From positions 4,774,001-4,838,000 of the forward strand of contig NC_089435.1 in assembly GCF_026210795.1 (NCBI RefSeq): a DNA stretch of 64,000 nt, given 5' to 3'. Below, piece by piece: positions 24,503-36,807 of this stretch. The position numbers were made by a program, and so were the translations under genes. Within the stretch, counting starts at the first letter, position 1. Each line of letters begins with the position of its first letter. The notes beneath the pieces were generated by a model, which had not been told where the DNA came from, made no database searches, and worked only from the letters and a program-made list of their open reading frames with translations. This DNA is from Rhizophagus irregularis (taxonomy: Eukaryota > Glomeromycota > Glomeromycetes > Glomerales > Glomeraceae).

Positions 24503-25458
24503 GATAGATATGACCTTGTCTTAATATAACTATGCTTACTTATATATATTAAACTTATAAAAATAAGAAAAACAAAATACATATAAAAACTAAGCATTAT
24601 AAAAAAAGACTATTTCTTTAAAGAAAAAGTTAATCTGTTACCTAAATGATTATATCACTATTATAAATAATAATACAACCAAAAAATTTTTAAGTAACTG
24701 TCAAGATCTATTTAAAATTTTACCCAATAACCTTTCCAATAAAATGCTAAATTATTCCATTTATTCTATTAATACATTCTTTTTATTCATACATTCTAAT
24801 TAATTATTTTCAACCAATTATTTCAAATTAAATAAATTGAATATTATTTTTAATTAAAATAATAAAATAAGTTAATTTAAAAATAATAATATATGTAAAA
24901 TAAACAAATAGTAAATAAATACAACAATTTCAACAATGATTTTATTAATAATTACAAAGTTTTCAGAATTATTTGACTTTAAATATAAAACATTAATAAT
25001 AAACAACCAATTTTTTTGTATTATAAATATATATATAATAATAAATATCTTCTTTTTTGTAACCTATATGATTTAATAACTTAAAACTTTTATTATTTAT
25101 TAATTTACCTATTATTTATAAAAGTTTTGTAATTTTCTTATAATTAAAATTTCTTCTTTAAATACAATAGTATATATTATTTTTATTAGATAAAATTACT
25201 TTATCACAAATATTATTACAATTGTTTACAAAAAAATAAAAAGAAAAGTTAAAATAATTATTATTTTCATTTATCTTAAATTTTTTATTTTAAATCTACT
25301 TTTTTACCTTAATTTTAAACTAATTTTATTATAAAGTAATATAAACTAATTCTCTTTATTCTAATTTTAAGTTATTTTAAACTAATATTTATTACTTTAA
25401 AAAAAATACATTTTTAAACTAATTCTTCTTATCCTAACTTTAAACTACTCCAAACTAA
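24503..25458. other. AT-rich gene-free DNA
   Basis: About 950 bp of low-complexity A/T sequence. No ORF, repeat or RNA gene that I can support. Confidence 0.5.
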
Positions 25459-27057
25459 TACAGTCACCCCTCTCTACAGCGAACCTCGATATAGCGAATA
25501 ACATGATATAACGGATCATACAGTGTGGTACCGATTTTAAATATGAAAAAAACCTTGATATAACGAAGTTTACTATTTATTTACCATATAACGTAGTACG
25601 AAGTAAAGTGTGTGAATTTCTTATATAAAAATGCCTCTCGATATAACGGATTTTTTTTATAACGAATTTTTTTCAGTTATAACGAAGAATTTCTTTATAA
25701 TTAAATGTAATTATTAATAAATATTGATGCATTATGACATTAAATATCACCCCTGTGTTTTATATTTAAATTATGGATCAGGATTGTATCGGGATCGTAT
25801 CAGGATTAATAATTCTGGCTATTTTATTTAATATTTAGGCAGAATTACATTAATTTACATTAATTCGGTTGTATTAGGATTCGATGTGAATTGTTATTAA
25901 TTTATATTTATCAGAGGGGGTAAGGACACTCCTAGTTAAATTAATATATCATTAATAATTTATTTATTATATAGTCAGTTATTGTTAAACAGCATTCCTA
26001 CAAAAAAAAGGAATTATAATAAACATTTTTATATAGAACACTTCAGGAAGCATTCCCTATAATAAAAAAATAAAAAAGAACATTAGTAAATGTTCTTAAA
26101 CGAAATAAAAAAGAAAAAATTGAGTTGTCCCACTTACTTGCTTTGTTCTCGAGCGTTCATTTCGAAGTCCCCACAATAAAAAAAAATAAAAAAGAATATT
26201 AGTAAATGTTCTTAAACGAAATTAAAAGAAAAAATTGAGTTATTTTGCCATTCTTGTCTCGAGCGTCCATTTCGAAGTCCCCACAATAAAAAAATAAAAA
26301 AGAACATTAGTAAATGTTCTTAAACGAAATAAAAGAAAAAATTGAGTTGTCCCACTTACTTCTTGGTCCCAAGCGTCCATTTCGAAGTCTACAATAAAAA
26401 AAATAAAAGAAAAAAGCATTAGTAAATGTTCTTAAACGAAATTAATAAAAAAAATCGAGTTCCCCACTTACTTCTTGTTTCAAGCGTCATTTCGAAAGTC
26501 ACAATAAAAAAAAATAAAAAAGAACATTAGTAAATGTTCTTAAACGAAATTAATAAAAAAAATCGGGAGTTCCCCCACTTACTTCTTATGCTTAAGCGTC
26601 CATTTCGAAGTCCAGGAAGTTCCCTATAATAAAAAAATAAAAAAAGAACATTAGTAAATGTTCTTAAATAAAAAAAATTGAGTTCCCCACTTACTTCTCG
26701 TCTCAGGCATCCATTTCGAAGTCCAGGAAGTTTCCTACAATAAAAAAAATAAAAAAAGAACATTAGTAAATGTTTTTAAATGAAATTAATATAAAAAACC
26801 CCCCAGTTCCCACTTACTTCTCATTCTAGGCATCTATTTTGAAGTTTAGAAAGCACCCCTATAAAAAAAAGATTAAAAAAAATGTTAAATTATCGGTAAT
26901 CAGATCAACAAGTCACATGATCTGTATAACCGATATTCCTATACCGAAGAATTCATTATACAATACCGAATAATTCGTTATAGTGTTAACGAAGTTGCTT
27001 ATAACGAAGCCCTGATCAGCTGGAACCTAGGGTTCGTTATATCGAGAGGGGACTGTA
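25459..27057. mobile_element. pogo/mariner-type non-autonomous element carrying an exon-intron-like tandem array
   Basis: The left end TACAGTCACCCCTCTCTACA and right end (inverted: TACAGTCCCCTCTCGATATA) start with TA, the target of Tc1/mariner/pogo elements. Both ends continue into subterminal strings such as GATATAACGAA and CGTTATAACGAAG. There is no transposase ORF. The centre (about 25,980-26,880) is a tandem array described separately. About 1.6 kb. Confidence 0.75.
25985..26880 (-). repeat. tandem array of about 7 units, each laid out as mini-exon plus intron (minus strand)
   Basis: Units of about 110-123 bp. Each is marked by a near-palindrome, GAACATTAGTAAATGTTC on the plus strand (about 26,079; 26,190; 26,300; 26,412; 26,522; 26,645; 26,758). 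On the minus strand the best units read: polypyrimidine tract, then TTGTAG or TTATAG, a 40-41 nt block containing CCTGGACTTCGAAATGGA, a GTAAGTGGG donor, then a hairpin containing TACTAAT about 27 nt before the next AG. Two units have lost the acceptor (TTGTGG). The mini-exon of the best unit encodes LPGLRNG. Confidence 0.75.
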
Positions 27058-28306
27058 TTATTAAACTAATTATTTTTATTTTAATCTTAAAATACTTTAA
27101 AACTAAATACTACTTTAAAGCTAATATTACTTTAAGTTAACATTAGTATTTTACTAGTATTATTTTATTTAATTATATATTTTGAGTAAATTCTAAAAAA
27201 TAGATATTTTTGATTTCTTTTTCAGTTTTTCTATAAGATAAATTTATACGAAAGAAAAAAATAAATAAAATTATTTATAGGGTTTTGTATTCAATATTAA
27301 AGAAAAAAAATAAAAAAATCTAAATAAAAAAAAGTAGGTAAATATGAAAAATACAAATTAATGATAATTAAAAAGTTTAAATTATACAACTATTATATTA
27401 AATTACATAATTTATATAATTTAAGATTACTTGCCAATTCTTTCCAAAATTTTATGTCCAAGATTTTACCATAGTTTTATTATAATTTTGCAAAATTTTA
27501 GCAGTTTCAGTATTTATAGTAAATTTCATTAGATTTTACTTTTTTTTAGAGTTTCGCCAACTTTTTAATATAGTTTCAGTAGGACTCCGCTTAAGATTGC
27601 AATTTTTTTTAATTTTAAGTACTATCTAATTTTAAATACCATTATAACTTTAGTAAAAAAATATATATAATGAAATTATAATAAAAATACTTTTAAATTT
27701 AAATATTAATTGATGTTTAAAATTAAAAGAATATAGTAATGAAAAAATGTATTTGTAACAGCCTGTTACATATCTTATTTGTAACATCCTTTTTTTATTT
27801 TTTTTTAATAATAAATTTAATATATGTTTCACAAATAAAATTTTTATATGCAAAATTTAATTTGGAAAACTTTTACTTAATGTACTTAAAACAGTTTCAT
27901 AGACAAAATTTTAAGTTATAAGCAGTTTCTTGAAATTTTTTAAAAAATTCTTTTGTTTTAGTTACACAACTGATCTTTTGTTTTTGTTTACATTACGCCT
28001 GATCTTAAATTTTAATTGGATAAAATTGGGAGTTGTTACAAATAAGACGCGTAACAGGCTGTTACAATTAGATTTATCCTATAGTAATAATAAAAGTAAA
28101 ATGATTTTTATTTCTAATAAATTTTATCTTTAATAAATATTAATACTTTATAATTTAATTTTTTATTTAGATTTGCAAAAAAAATTAAAATTAAAAGTTA
28201 AAATCAAAATATTTTAGTTTTAAAAGTCTAAATTAAAATTAAAATCAAAATTAGTTAAAATTATATAATATTATATAATTTAAATAATTATAAAATATTT
28301 TTTTAG
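27058..28306. other. AT-rich gene-free DNA
   Basis: About 1.25 kb. The short frames at 27.65-28.13 kb are Leu/Ile/Phe/Lys-only AT translations without coding character. The string GTAACAGCCTGTTAC near 27,756-27,770 recurs in part near 28,049-28,064, suggesting an old repeat. Confidence 0.5.
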
Positions 28307-28593
28307 AAGTATTTGTTAGTGAATTTTACAATATCATCTGGCAACCACATTGTAAGGCAGTAGCAGAATGGGAACATACTAAAGACATAAAAAAACAAGA
28401 TTTAAGGAAAAGGCCATTAGCATATCAACGCATTGCATACAAACGGATTCTAACTATACAAACAGAAGAGGGCACGTTTGACTTGGAAAAAAGGAAAATG
28501 TTGAAACATAATGAACAATGGTCAATAGCATTAGAAAAAACAAAACAATACATTAATCAATTTATTAGAGAAGGAAACAGGGTACTTTGGAAG
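28307..28593 (+). pseudogene. orphan coding exon, possibly a transposon-gene remnant
   Basis: A 287-nt open stretch without a start codon. It is bounded by TTTTTTTAG on the left and AAG|GTATAT on the right, a plausible acceptor and donor. It reads EVFVSEFYNIIWQPHCKAVA, EWEHTKDIKKQDLRKRP, then a charged helical segment ending FIREGNRVLWK. Base composition is clearly less AT-rich than its surroundings. The pattern FYNIIWQPHC...AEWE resembles what I recall at the C-terminus of retrotransposon polyproteins in Glomeromycotina, but this is unverified. No partner exons were found nearby. Confidence 0.4.
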
Positions 28594-29623
28594 GTATATA
28601 ATAATACAAAATATACAAATATAATATAACCTTTCTTTTTTTTTTTATCTAGAGGGTTTTACTTAAGTCTTATGAAATAGTGATCCTATATAATTTAATA
28701 GCTACTATTGAAGAATATAGGTGAATTTCATAAGGTAATGGTAAGGCACAAAAGCAATTTTTTGGATAGGGAACTGGTTTTGAATTTTAATAAATTAGTT
28801 ATATAACAGATGTTTTTTTATATTCTTACATATAATTAATAAACTTACAAATTGCACTACCTTGGCTAAAAAAAAAAAAAATAATTATAAAATAATAAAA
28901 TTTTAAATTACAATAATTTATCAATATTAAATTTATTTGAATTAATATTAAAACTATAAATATATTATTTAAAATTTTAAATTCTTTTAATAAATAAATT
29001 AAATGATATAAAAATTATTAAAATCTAATCACTAAATACTAAAATTATAAATAAAATGTCTAAATATTTTAGTAAAAATAAAATAATTAATATAAATACT
29101 ATTAGTATACTTTTATTCATTTTAATTAAAATTTTTAAATAAGTTATAAATTATTAAATTCTGATTATTAAATGTTAAAATATCCTTAAAATATCTTTAT
29201 TATTAAATTTTAACCATTTTGATTTTTGAAAAGTATTTTAATAAATTTAATAAATATAAAACAAATTTATATCTATTAATTCATTTATCAAAGAAATCCT
29301 GTACCTTTTGTTATTCAAATAAATTCCATATGTATTTTATTAATAAATCATTTATCTATTTATAGTAAGTATATAAAAAACTCTTAATCTATGACTTTAT
29401 AAGTAATTTAAACTATATTATTTTGTAAAAAAAAATAATTAGTATAATAATTATATTAAATTTAATATATAATGGAATATTATATAATTTTAAATTCAAT
29501 AATTTTATATATAAATTATTTTATTTTATAAAAAAAAATATAAGTATTTTTATATAACAATATATATATATATATTTAAAAAATATTATTTTATAATTAT
29601 AAAATATATTTTTATATAAAAAA
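28594..29623. other. AT-rich gene-free DNA
   Basis: About 1 kb of A/T-dominated sequence with a short (TA)n run near 29,563-29,576. No supported feature. Confidence 0.5.
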
Positions 29624-29911
29624 TAGGGATTAAAATTTGAACGCACCTGTGTTTTAAATGCATCCCTCTATTTTGGAAATTTTTATATAATAAAAATGCT
29701 GATCATTTTATCATGTGATACCGGCGAATTTCTGATTTTTTTGAATAAACACAATTTATACCTTATACACTTATAAATAAACTCATATTATATGTGTATT
29801 TTGCCTCCTCTACAACTTTACTTACTATGACAAAGGGGGTTTAAAACTTCATTTTTGACTTATACCATGGGAGTGCATTCAAATGCAGGTGCGTTTAAAT
29901 TTTAAACCCTA
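29624..29911. mobile_element. MITE, inverted ends TAGGGATTAAAATTTGAACG
   Basis: The left end TAGGGATTAAAATTTGAACG continues into CACCTG. The right end, CAGGTGCG then TTTAAATTTTAAACCCTA, is its imperfect inverse. The flanks both read AAAAAAT, a possible 7-bp duplication, but this is ambiguous in AT-rich DNA. It contains the interior module shared with the next MITE. Confidence 0.65.
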
Positions 29912-30027
29912 AAAAATAAATAATATGAAATTTAATATTTTTTAAAAAAATAATTTTTTTTTAATTTAACAAAAAAGTTTTGATATTTATATAAATAATT
30001 AATAAAAAATAAAAGAAAATTTCTAAG

Positions 30028-30270
30028 TTTACACGGGATGTTTGTACACAGGTCATATAAATATAATTTTTAATAAACTAATTTTTTGTTTTTTAATTTG
30101 AAATTGAATGCTACCAACATTATACTCTTTTACTTTTTATTCTTATTATATTACAAATAAATATATATATTTTCACCTGCTCTGCAAGTTTACTTAAGAC
30201 ATTAAAGAAGGTTTTGAATGCCATTTTTAATCTACTAATATGACCTGTGTTTAAACACCCCGTGTATAAA
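30028..30270. mobile_element. MITE, inverted ends TACACGGGRTGTTT / CACAGGTCATA
   Basis: Left arm TTTACACGGGATGTTTGTAC then ACAGGTCATA; right arm TATGACCTGTGTTTAAACAC then CCCGTGTATAAA. The arms are inverted with small gaps. There is no ORF. The interior near 30,170-30,240 (CTGCAAGTTTACTTAAGAC) matches the interior of the 29.6-kb MITE and a solo copy near 22.26 kb. Confidence 0.7.
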
Positions 30271-33002
30271 TAGAAATTGCCAAAATAAAAATATATAATT
30301 TTAAAATAAGCAATTTTTTAAAAATTATATTAAGTATAATTTAGTATACTTATAACACTTATAAGGTATATTTGCTGTTTGGATAGAGTGCAAATTATTT
30401 ATTATAGGTTTGATTCTTATAATTTTTCCTTTAAATAAAAAGCATTGCTTTCTTTAAGTATAATAATAAAAATTCTAATATTTTTAAAAGAATTTTTCTA
30501 ACTATCACCGGGATGATGATCACTGATGACTGAAATTATGACGATCGACTAGCATTAAAAAAATAGAGTGCTGGTAAAATTTGATAATTCTTTTTTAAAT
30601 TTTATGTTATTTTTATATTTTCAATACTAAAATTTTTTTTTAATTTTCTTTAAATAAGCAAATATTTTTTGAATTTATTACAAATTTTTTTTATATAAAT
30701 TTGTATTAAAAAATTTCTAATATTAAAAATTCAATATTTAAATTTAAACTGGTATTATAAGTTAAATTATAATAATTAAAAACCAATAAGAGATTATTTT
30801 ATATATTTTAAATATATATGTTTTATTCTTAAAAAAATAATAAATACTGTAAATTATTAACAAATATTTGATTAGGGTAATATTTTTTTTTAAAAAAAAT
30901 AGGATAGGATTTCTAACTTTAAATTTAGTATTAATGATTTCCAGAATATTGCATAATTATTTTTATTCTATAAATAAATGCACACCATCTTCAGTTAATT
31001 TTAAGTAACTAAAAAGATGACCTTTCATTAAGAAAGTAATCTGGATAAATCATATAATTAGAATTAATTATTAGGCAAAATTATTTATTAAATGGGAACG
31101 ATAAGTATCAATGAGCTCATAATGATGAATTTCAAAATAACTAGGAAGTGGAGGATTTAATGTAACTATATCGGTTTAGACGCACCTATGAATTTTACAT
31201 CAATTTAATTAGTTAAAAATTAAAAAAAAAAAGTTACGTGCTGTTACGTAACAATACATACATTTAGTCATAAATTGAATTGTTTGCGTACTTTTATATC
31301 CGGAAATTTTAATGAATTCTTACAATTTTAACCCTCTTTGTAATTTATAACTTCGATGTGATGACTAAAAAATAATCCAAATCTGGTTATTAACTTTGGC
31401 TATCTTTAAAATAACTTGTTTGAGGCTTTTTATTTTCCCATTTGGTTATATATGACTACTTTTTTTCTTTACAAATAAAATTAGAAATTTAATGTATATC
31501 GGACTCGAAATGATCAATCGGAAAACAATATGAATTTTCCTAGGGAAAAAAAAAGAATTCTTTTTTTTTAACCAAAATTAGTGAGATCCCGGATTTCTCA
31601 CAAAGCCCCATTCTTATTATATAATAAAAGAAAAAAGTCACAAATACAATACCAAACTAAGCCAAACTAAGTCACATTTGTAAAATCATTTAATTCATAC
31701 TAAGCCGGATTTTCTCCCCATTTGTAATTTTAAAAAAATAATTAGTTTAGAATCTAAACTGAAAACATTTTGGGCTTTAAATTCGATGATTCATACAAAA
31801 GTATACAAATTATATCAATGATACCATAAAAAAAAAATATGTACATAATCTTTTAGATCATCATATTGATGAATGAATGGGATGATCAAGTCGAAAGATT
31901 TATGCAGAATTTGTAAGTGAACGAGCTACATAAAAAATTGTTCTGAATATTCAAAGAGAAAAAATCAAAAGTAAGCGTTAAAATCATAATAAATGTGATT
32001 AAAAAATTCTTAGAATTTAATAAAAAAAAAGTATTATTTATAAGAAAAAAAACCCCCCAATTCACCATTCGGTCACACAATTGAATCACATGATTTTAGA
32101 CGGTTTGATTGTCGATCGCAACCCTAATTACGAATTATCCATGTTCAATTATGGTCCCAGTCCACAATCAATCTAAAAATGAGAAGGGAACTTAAATATA
32201 AATATTTTTTAAAAAAATTGCATTCTCCAAAATGAAAATTCCATTTGGAAAATGGCCCACTAACTAAAATCGAATGATCATTTATGTCATTATTGTTCTA
32301 AAAAAAGGTTCAATTAAAGTTCAGAAATTTTTTCTCATTGTGTTTACAAATAAATACAAAAAGTCATGCGAACAAGATTATTTATGTGACACAACTCTTT
32401 TGGCACATTTTTGTAAATTTGTGCAATATTTACATATAACACTACATATTTTACCATTTAATGATTATATTATTTATCGTCATAAAAACATGAGATTGAT
32501 AGAAAAAAAAAGGCAGTGGAGGCTTAGTATGATATATAAGGTGGCTTTGTTCCCGATATATTAAGCCATTTATGTTGTTAAATAATCGATTCATTAAATA
32601 TATACTGATAAATCCATAAAGGGAAAAGATCAATCAAGATCAATCAAAGATCAATTAACAGTAAATTTAAAAAAATATACACTTATTCTAAAATTTCCTT
32701 TCATGTAGGCAAAAAGTAATAATAAATTTTATTTATTTATTTTTTTTTTTTTTACGTATCAATTTCATTTTAAAAATAAACTTAATCGAAAAAATCTTTC
32801 GCGTCTCTTCTACTAAATTCTCATAAAACGCGTAAAAAGTACAGGTAATATAGTTACATTTATAATAAGCTCCCGACTTTTATTTCAATTAGAACTTCCC
32901 AACCTTAATTTTTATAACATCGAATATAATAATAATAATAATATATATATTTTTTTTGTATATAAGCAAGTAGTGGGAAAATTATTAAAGGGTTATATTA
33001 AT
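30271..33002. other. gene-free DNA before the AGL cluster
   Basis: About 2.7 kb, AT-rich on the left and somewhat less so from 31.0 kb. None of the short frames has coding character or recognisable motifs. The AGL-A terminator and 3' UTR should lie near 32.8-33.0 kb. Confidence 0.5.
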
Positions 33003-33630
33003 TTAAGCAAATATAGCACCAAGAATTACAGCTGCGAATGAAACTCCGACTTCGGCTTTAAGACTGTTTCCGGCTCCTGTTGCTGATTTGGCAGGTGTGC
33101 TTCCTGATGCTCCTGCTGGAGCAACTGATGTACCTGTTCCTCCACCTGGAGTAGGTGCGGCTGTTTTCGCTGGTGATGGTGCTGCTCCTTCTGGTGGTGG
33201 TCCTGCTGGTGCTCCTCCTGCTGGTGGTGCTCCTCCTGCTGGCGGAGCTACTTTACCCTTAGCATCACCTCCTGCATCTTTGGGTGCATCTTTGGGTGCA
33301 TCTTTGGGTGCTCCTTTGGCTCCATCTTTAGGTGCTCCATCTTTGGGTGCTCCATCTTTGGGTGCTCCATCTTTGGGTGCTCCATCTTTAGGTGCTCCAT
33401 CTTTGGGTGCTCCATCTTTAGGTGCTCCATCTGGTGGTGGTGCTCCTGGTGCTGGTGCTGGTGCTCCTGGTGCTCCTCCTGGTCCCCTATTATCACAATA
33501 CAAGAAGTTTATTTTATCTATTCAGTCATTAAAATTTTTTTCTTTAGGAAAAAACTTACTGTGCAGCAACGCAGGCAATCAATACGGTGAGAACAATAAG
33601 AAGAAAGAAGATACGATTATTAAATTTCAT
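33003..33630 (-). CDS. AGP-like (AGL) secreted, GPI-type repeat protein, copy A
   Basis: Exon 1 (33630-33560, 71 nt) encodes a signal peptide, MKFNNRIFFLLLIVLTVLIA then CVAA. The intron 33559-33487 is phase 2. Exon 2 (33486-33003) begins GPGGAPGAPAPAPGAPPPDG; total 184 aa. The centre is a GAPKD pentapeptide repeat (about seven copies, then KDAPKDAPKDA), followed by Pro/Ala/Gly blocks and a Ser/Thr-rich linker. The tail GNSLKAEVGVSFAAVILGAI fits a GPI attachment signal, though it is short. Family: fungal AGP-like proteins, which I recall from Glomus as charged polyproline-type surface proteins. A role at the wall or symbiotic interface is inferred. Plus-strand frames over this gene are shadows. 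Confidence 0.85.
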
Positions 33631-33684
33631 TTTATAATTTGATGAAGGTTATCAGAAAAGAGATAATTGGAAAGAAAAGGAAAA

Positions 33685-33830
33685 AGGGCTCATATTTATT
33701 AGTTTTTTTTTTCGAATATTTGTTTATATCCATATTTCCTTTTTACGGAAACATCTCCGGGATACATTTTTGAAACGTTACACTTCATTTACTTGTTGGC
33801 GTTAAAATAACGCTTTTTGGCAAAAACTGG
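33685..33830 (-). promoter_or_regulatory. conserved promoter block, AGL copy A
   Basis: On the minus strand a TAATAAATA TATA-like motif lies about 60 bp upstream of the ATG (33,690-33,703). Further upstream is AAATGTATCCCGGAGATGTT (33,749-33,768), then GCCAACAAGTAAATGAAGTG. Both blocks recur upstream of copies C and D and partly B. Confidence 0.65.
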
Positions 33831-34776
33831 TGGCTATACTTGTGCGTTTTAAATTCATTTATTATACAATGGTATCATTACACAAAAAAATCGGGTCCAA
33901 CAAAAAATATTCATATTTTATTTTTAGATTTTATTTAAATTTTTGTAGATCATTTTTAAGTTATTAATTAGTTTATATATATATATATTTGTTATAAATA
34001 AAAGGTTATCAAAATTAACGCCACTGAAATAATAAATTGTATTCTATATTTTTATGAAATGATTTTTTTATAATTTACCGTATATAACTTTAAAGACAAA
34101 AAGTGTACATGAATGCAACCGCATGGAGACATTCCCTCATCACTATGAGAGGTACTCACTAGGCAGTGTAGCAAAAATTATGATTGGAGTTGCGAATTGT
34201 GTCATGTGTATTTTAATAAACTAATAGGAAGCCGGTGTGTAATTTTCAAAAATAAATAGGAGAGAATTTGTGTTTCCGTGCAATTAGATTGTTTGACATT
34301 TTAGTATATACTGTTATATTGTGGGATTGTGGGATGACTATAGTTAATAATTCAATTCAGATATTCACAAATGAATATCAGACGATCAGAATCGGTTTAA
34401 CACATAACTGGCCAACTTCAGATTTTATTATGTACTCCATAATTCAACATTGCATGTTTTGTCACCGTTAACAACTGAGAATATTAATTTGATGGTTATG
34501 CTAACGAATAAATGCTAGATTATGTTCGTAAAGATGTGATCAAATAGTCATCTATTTACCATTCGGAATTTCGGATAAAAAAAAAATTGACCCAAAACAT
34601 TTGTGGAATTTATATTAAGAGAAAAAAATCTCTCGTTTTTTTTTTGATTTTTTCGTAAAACGCGGTATTAAAGAATTATCATATATCGATTTTTCAATTA
34701 ATTAAATCACGATTTTACTTTGGCAATTAACCTTGCTTTGGAACTAAATGACCCAATAAAAAATCATAGAAATTGA
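33831..34776. other. intergenic, AGL A / decayed copy B
   Basis: Contains duplicated cluster DNA. For example, CACTAGGCAGTGTAGC (34,157-34,172) and TTTGTGTTTCCGTGCAATTA (34,268-34,287) have close relatives near 40,867 and 42,150. No gene supported. Confidence 0.5.
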
Positions 34777-35133
34777 TCACACGTCATCGTTCGCTGTTTG
34801 TGGTATGATTGATGATGTTTCTGCTGGTGGTGGTGGTGCTGGATCTGGTGGTGGAGCGCCTTCTGCTGGTGGGCCAACTGCCTTGCCTTTAGCTTTAGGT
34901 TCCTCTCCTTTAGGTGCTTCTTTACCTTTAGGTGCTTTACCTTTGGGTGCTCTGGGTGCTTTCCCATCACCTCCCGGCTCCCGGTGGTGGTGCTCCTCCT
35001 GCTGGTGGTACTGGGTTCTCCTGGTCCCCTATTAGAGACGTATACTGTATTTATTTATTTATTTATTTATTTATCCATCAATCAACACAATGAGAACAAT
35101 AAGAATAAAGATTATAATTTTATTGAATTTCAT
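34777..35133 (-). pseudogene. decayed AGL copy B
   Basis: Keeps the signal-peptide start MKFNKIIIFILIVLIVLI but then runs DG-stop. The Cys-Val-Ala-Ala-Gln end and the GTAAGT donor are gone, replaced by a (TTTA)n tract at 35,047-35,073. The repeat region (APKGKAPKGKEAPKGEEPKA) is open only after a frameshift relative to the GPGEP block near 35,030. The GPI-like tail is missing; the frame ends at 34,777. No complete product is possible from the visible signals. Confidence 0.75.
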
Positions 35134-36807
35134 TTCTTATAATTTATGTCGGTTATAAAATGAAAAAAAGATCTCGTATTTATTAAAATTTTTTTATGTT
35201 TCTTTTTTTTTACGGAAACATCACTGGGACACATTTCGAAATAAAATAAACGGCTTGCAATGATATCGTTACATAAAAAATCAGGAAGGGGCTTGTTTTT
35301 TTATTTAATTTATTAGATATTTTTAGTCATAACAGATATTCATCCAAATAAAAATTTAAATTTAATTATATTTTGTTATAAATAATATGTTTGAAACGCC
35401 CACTTGAAATTTTGTAAATAACAAATTGCATATTAAGAGACTTAAATATTCAAATCATAATTTTATTTATTATTAAAAAAAGGGGGGTTTTGAAATAAAA
35501 GTAATCTCTAACCATAAAACAGCCAACCAGTTTTCTAATTCCAGAAAATGCTCAAATATTTATCTTAAAGATAATATCTAAAAATAAAACAAAAACAAAA
35601 CAAGGTAAAAATAAACGCGACGACATTGGAAATTATTTTGAAGTCAGATAGCCAATATGTTAAAAAAAATGACCGCTTAGAATCGATATTCGTTAAATCG
35701 ATTCCAGATAAAAAAACATACAAATGATCTTGTTAAAAAAAATTGTGAAAAATATGAAAAATAAAATTATGAAAATATCTGTTTCCAGTTAATCTAACTC
35801 CGCCGGTGGCCGATTGTCATTACTCTGGCCTGGTGGGACATCAAAGAAGAAAAAATAAAAAAAAACAAAGTAAATTTAGTCGCTTGGAGGAGACAATTCT
35901 TTACTAAGCAATGTAGCAGAAAATAGAATTTATAATAATACGCGGGAATCATACGTATTTTAGTAAACAAAAAATAAAGAGATTGACATTTTAATTATAT
36001 GAGATACATATAAAGTGCATCACAAATAGGGATGTAAAATTTACCGTAATTTATAAATTTTATTGTTACGTTACGGTAATTTTCTATGTTACGTTACATT
36101 ATGTTATTGTAACATAAAATTTTTTTTTAATCAAAATCTGAAGAAACAATAAATTCCAATAAAAAAATGATATAAATATAAATACTGTAATTCTAAATGA
36201 ACAAAAATGCGACAAGATTGCAGGAATATGTTAAAACTTGTATGATAAGATCATAAAAAAAGTTGAATCCGAAACTGTAAAACATGATAATGAGCCACTT
36301 TTTATTTGTTAATGTTTGTTATAAATTATAAACTTGGCCAAGATTAAGGTAATACTGGCTGAATTATCTTAATTCTGGTAAACATATCAATACATATCAA
36401 TGTAATGGTGTTACATAGATTTCAGGCCGAAATTGATTTTATTATATGAATTAATTTTATCGTAATACGATTGATAAACTAAAGCGCGGGTATTAGGGAA
36501 TTATTATATAAGAAAACAAGAGAAAATGAAAATACGAAAAAAAAAATCCTTTTATTATTATTATTATTCACGCGATAAAGTTGAATTAAAATTAACAAAT
36601 TATTATACTATTTTCCAACCCATAATTATTAACCAAAAAAAAAGATCTATTGTTTGGTAACTAAGTAAAATCTAATGTTCGAAATTTTTTTATTTCGATC
36701 ACGACGCTATTATTATCTATTTTTAAACACAGTACAGATCATAGTATTTATAATGTCTATAATTACTACAAAGAAAAATATTATAGATGATAGAATTATT
36801 AATTAGT
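35134..36807. other. intergenic, AGL B / C, with duplicated cluster sequence
   Basis: The B promoter remnant (TCTCGTATTTATTA at about 35,173; ACATCACTGGGACACATTTC at about 35,218) shows it was duplicated with the gene. The segment 36,480-36,690 (ATTATACTATTTTCCAACCC and neighbours) is closely repeated at 42,560-42,780, downstream of copy E. No additional gene. Confidence 0.55.

Noticed and set aside
26527-26763. 78-aa minus-strand frame in the 26-kb array
   Set aside because: It reads through T-rich intron-like spacers (Phe/Tyr runs), so it is unlikely to be a protein as it stands; only the mini-exon parts (LPGLRNG) are of interest.
27650-28133. Small frames of 60-67 aa
   Set aside because: Composed almost only of Phe, Ile, Leu, Lys, Asn and Tyr, as expected from AT-rich non-coding DNA.
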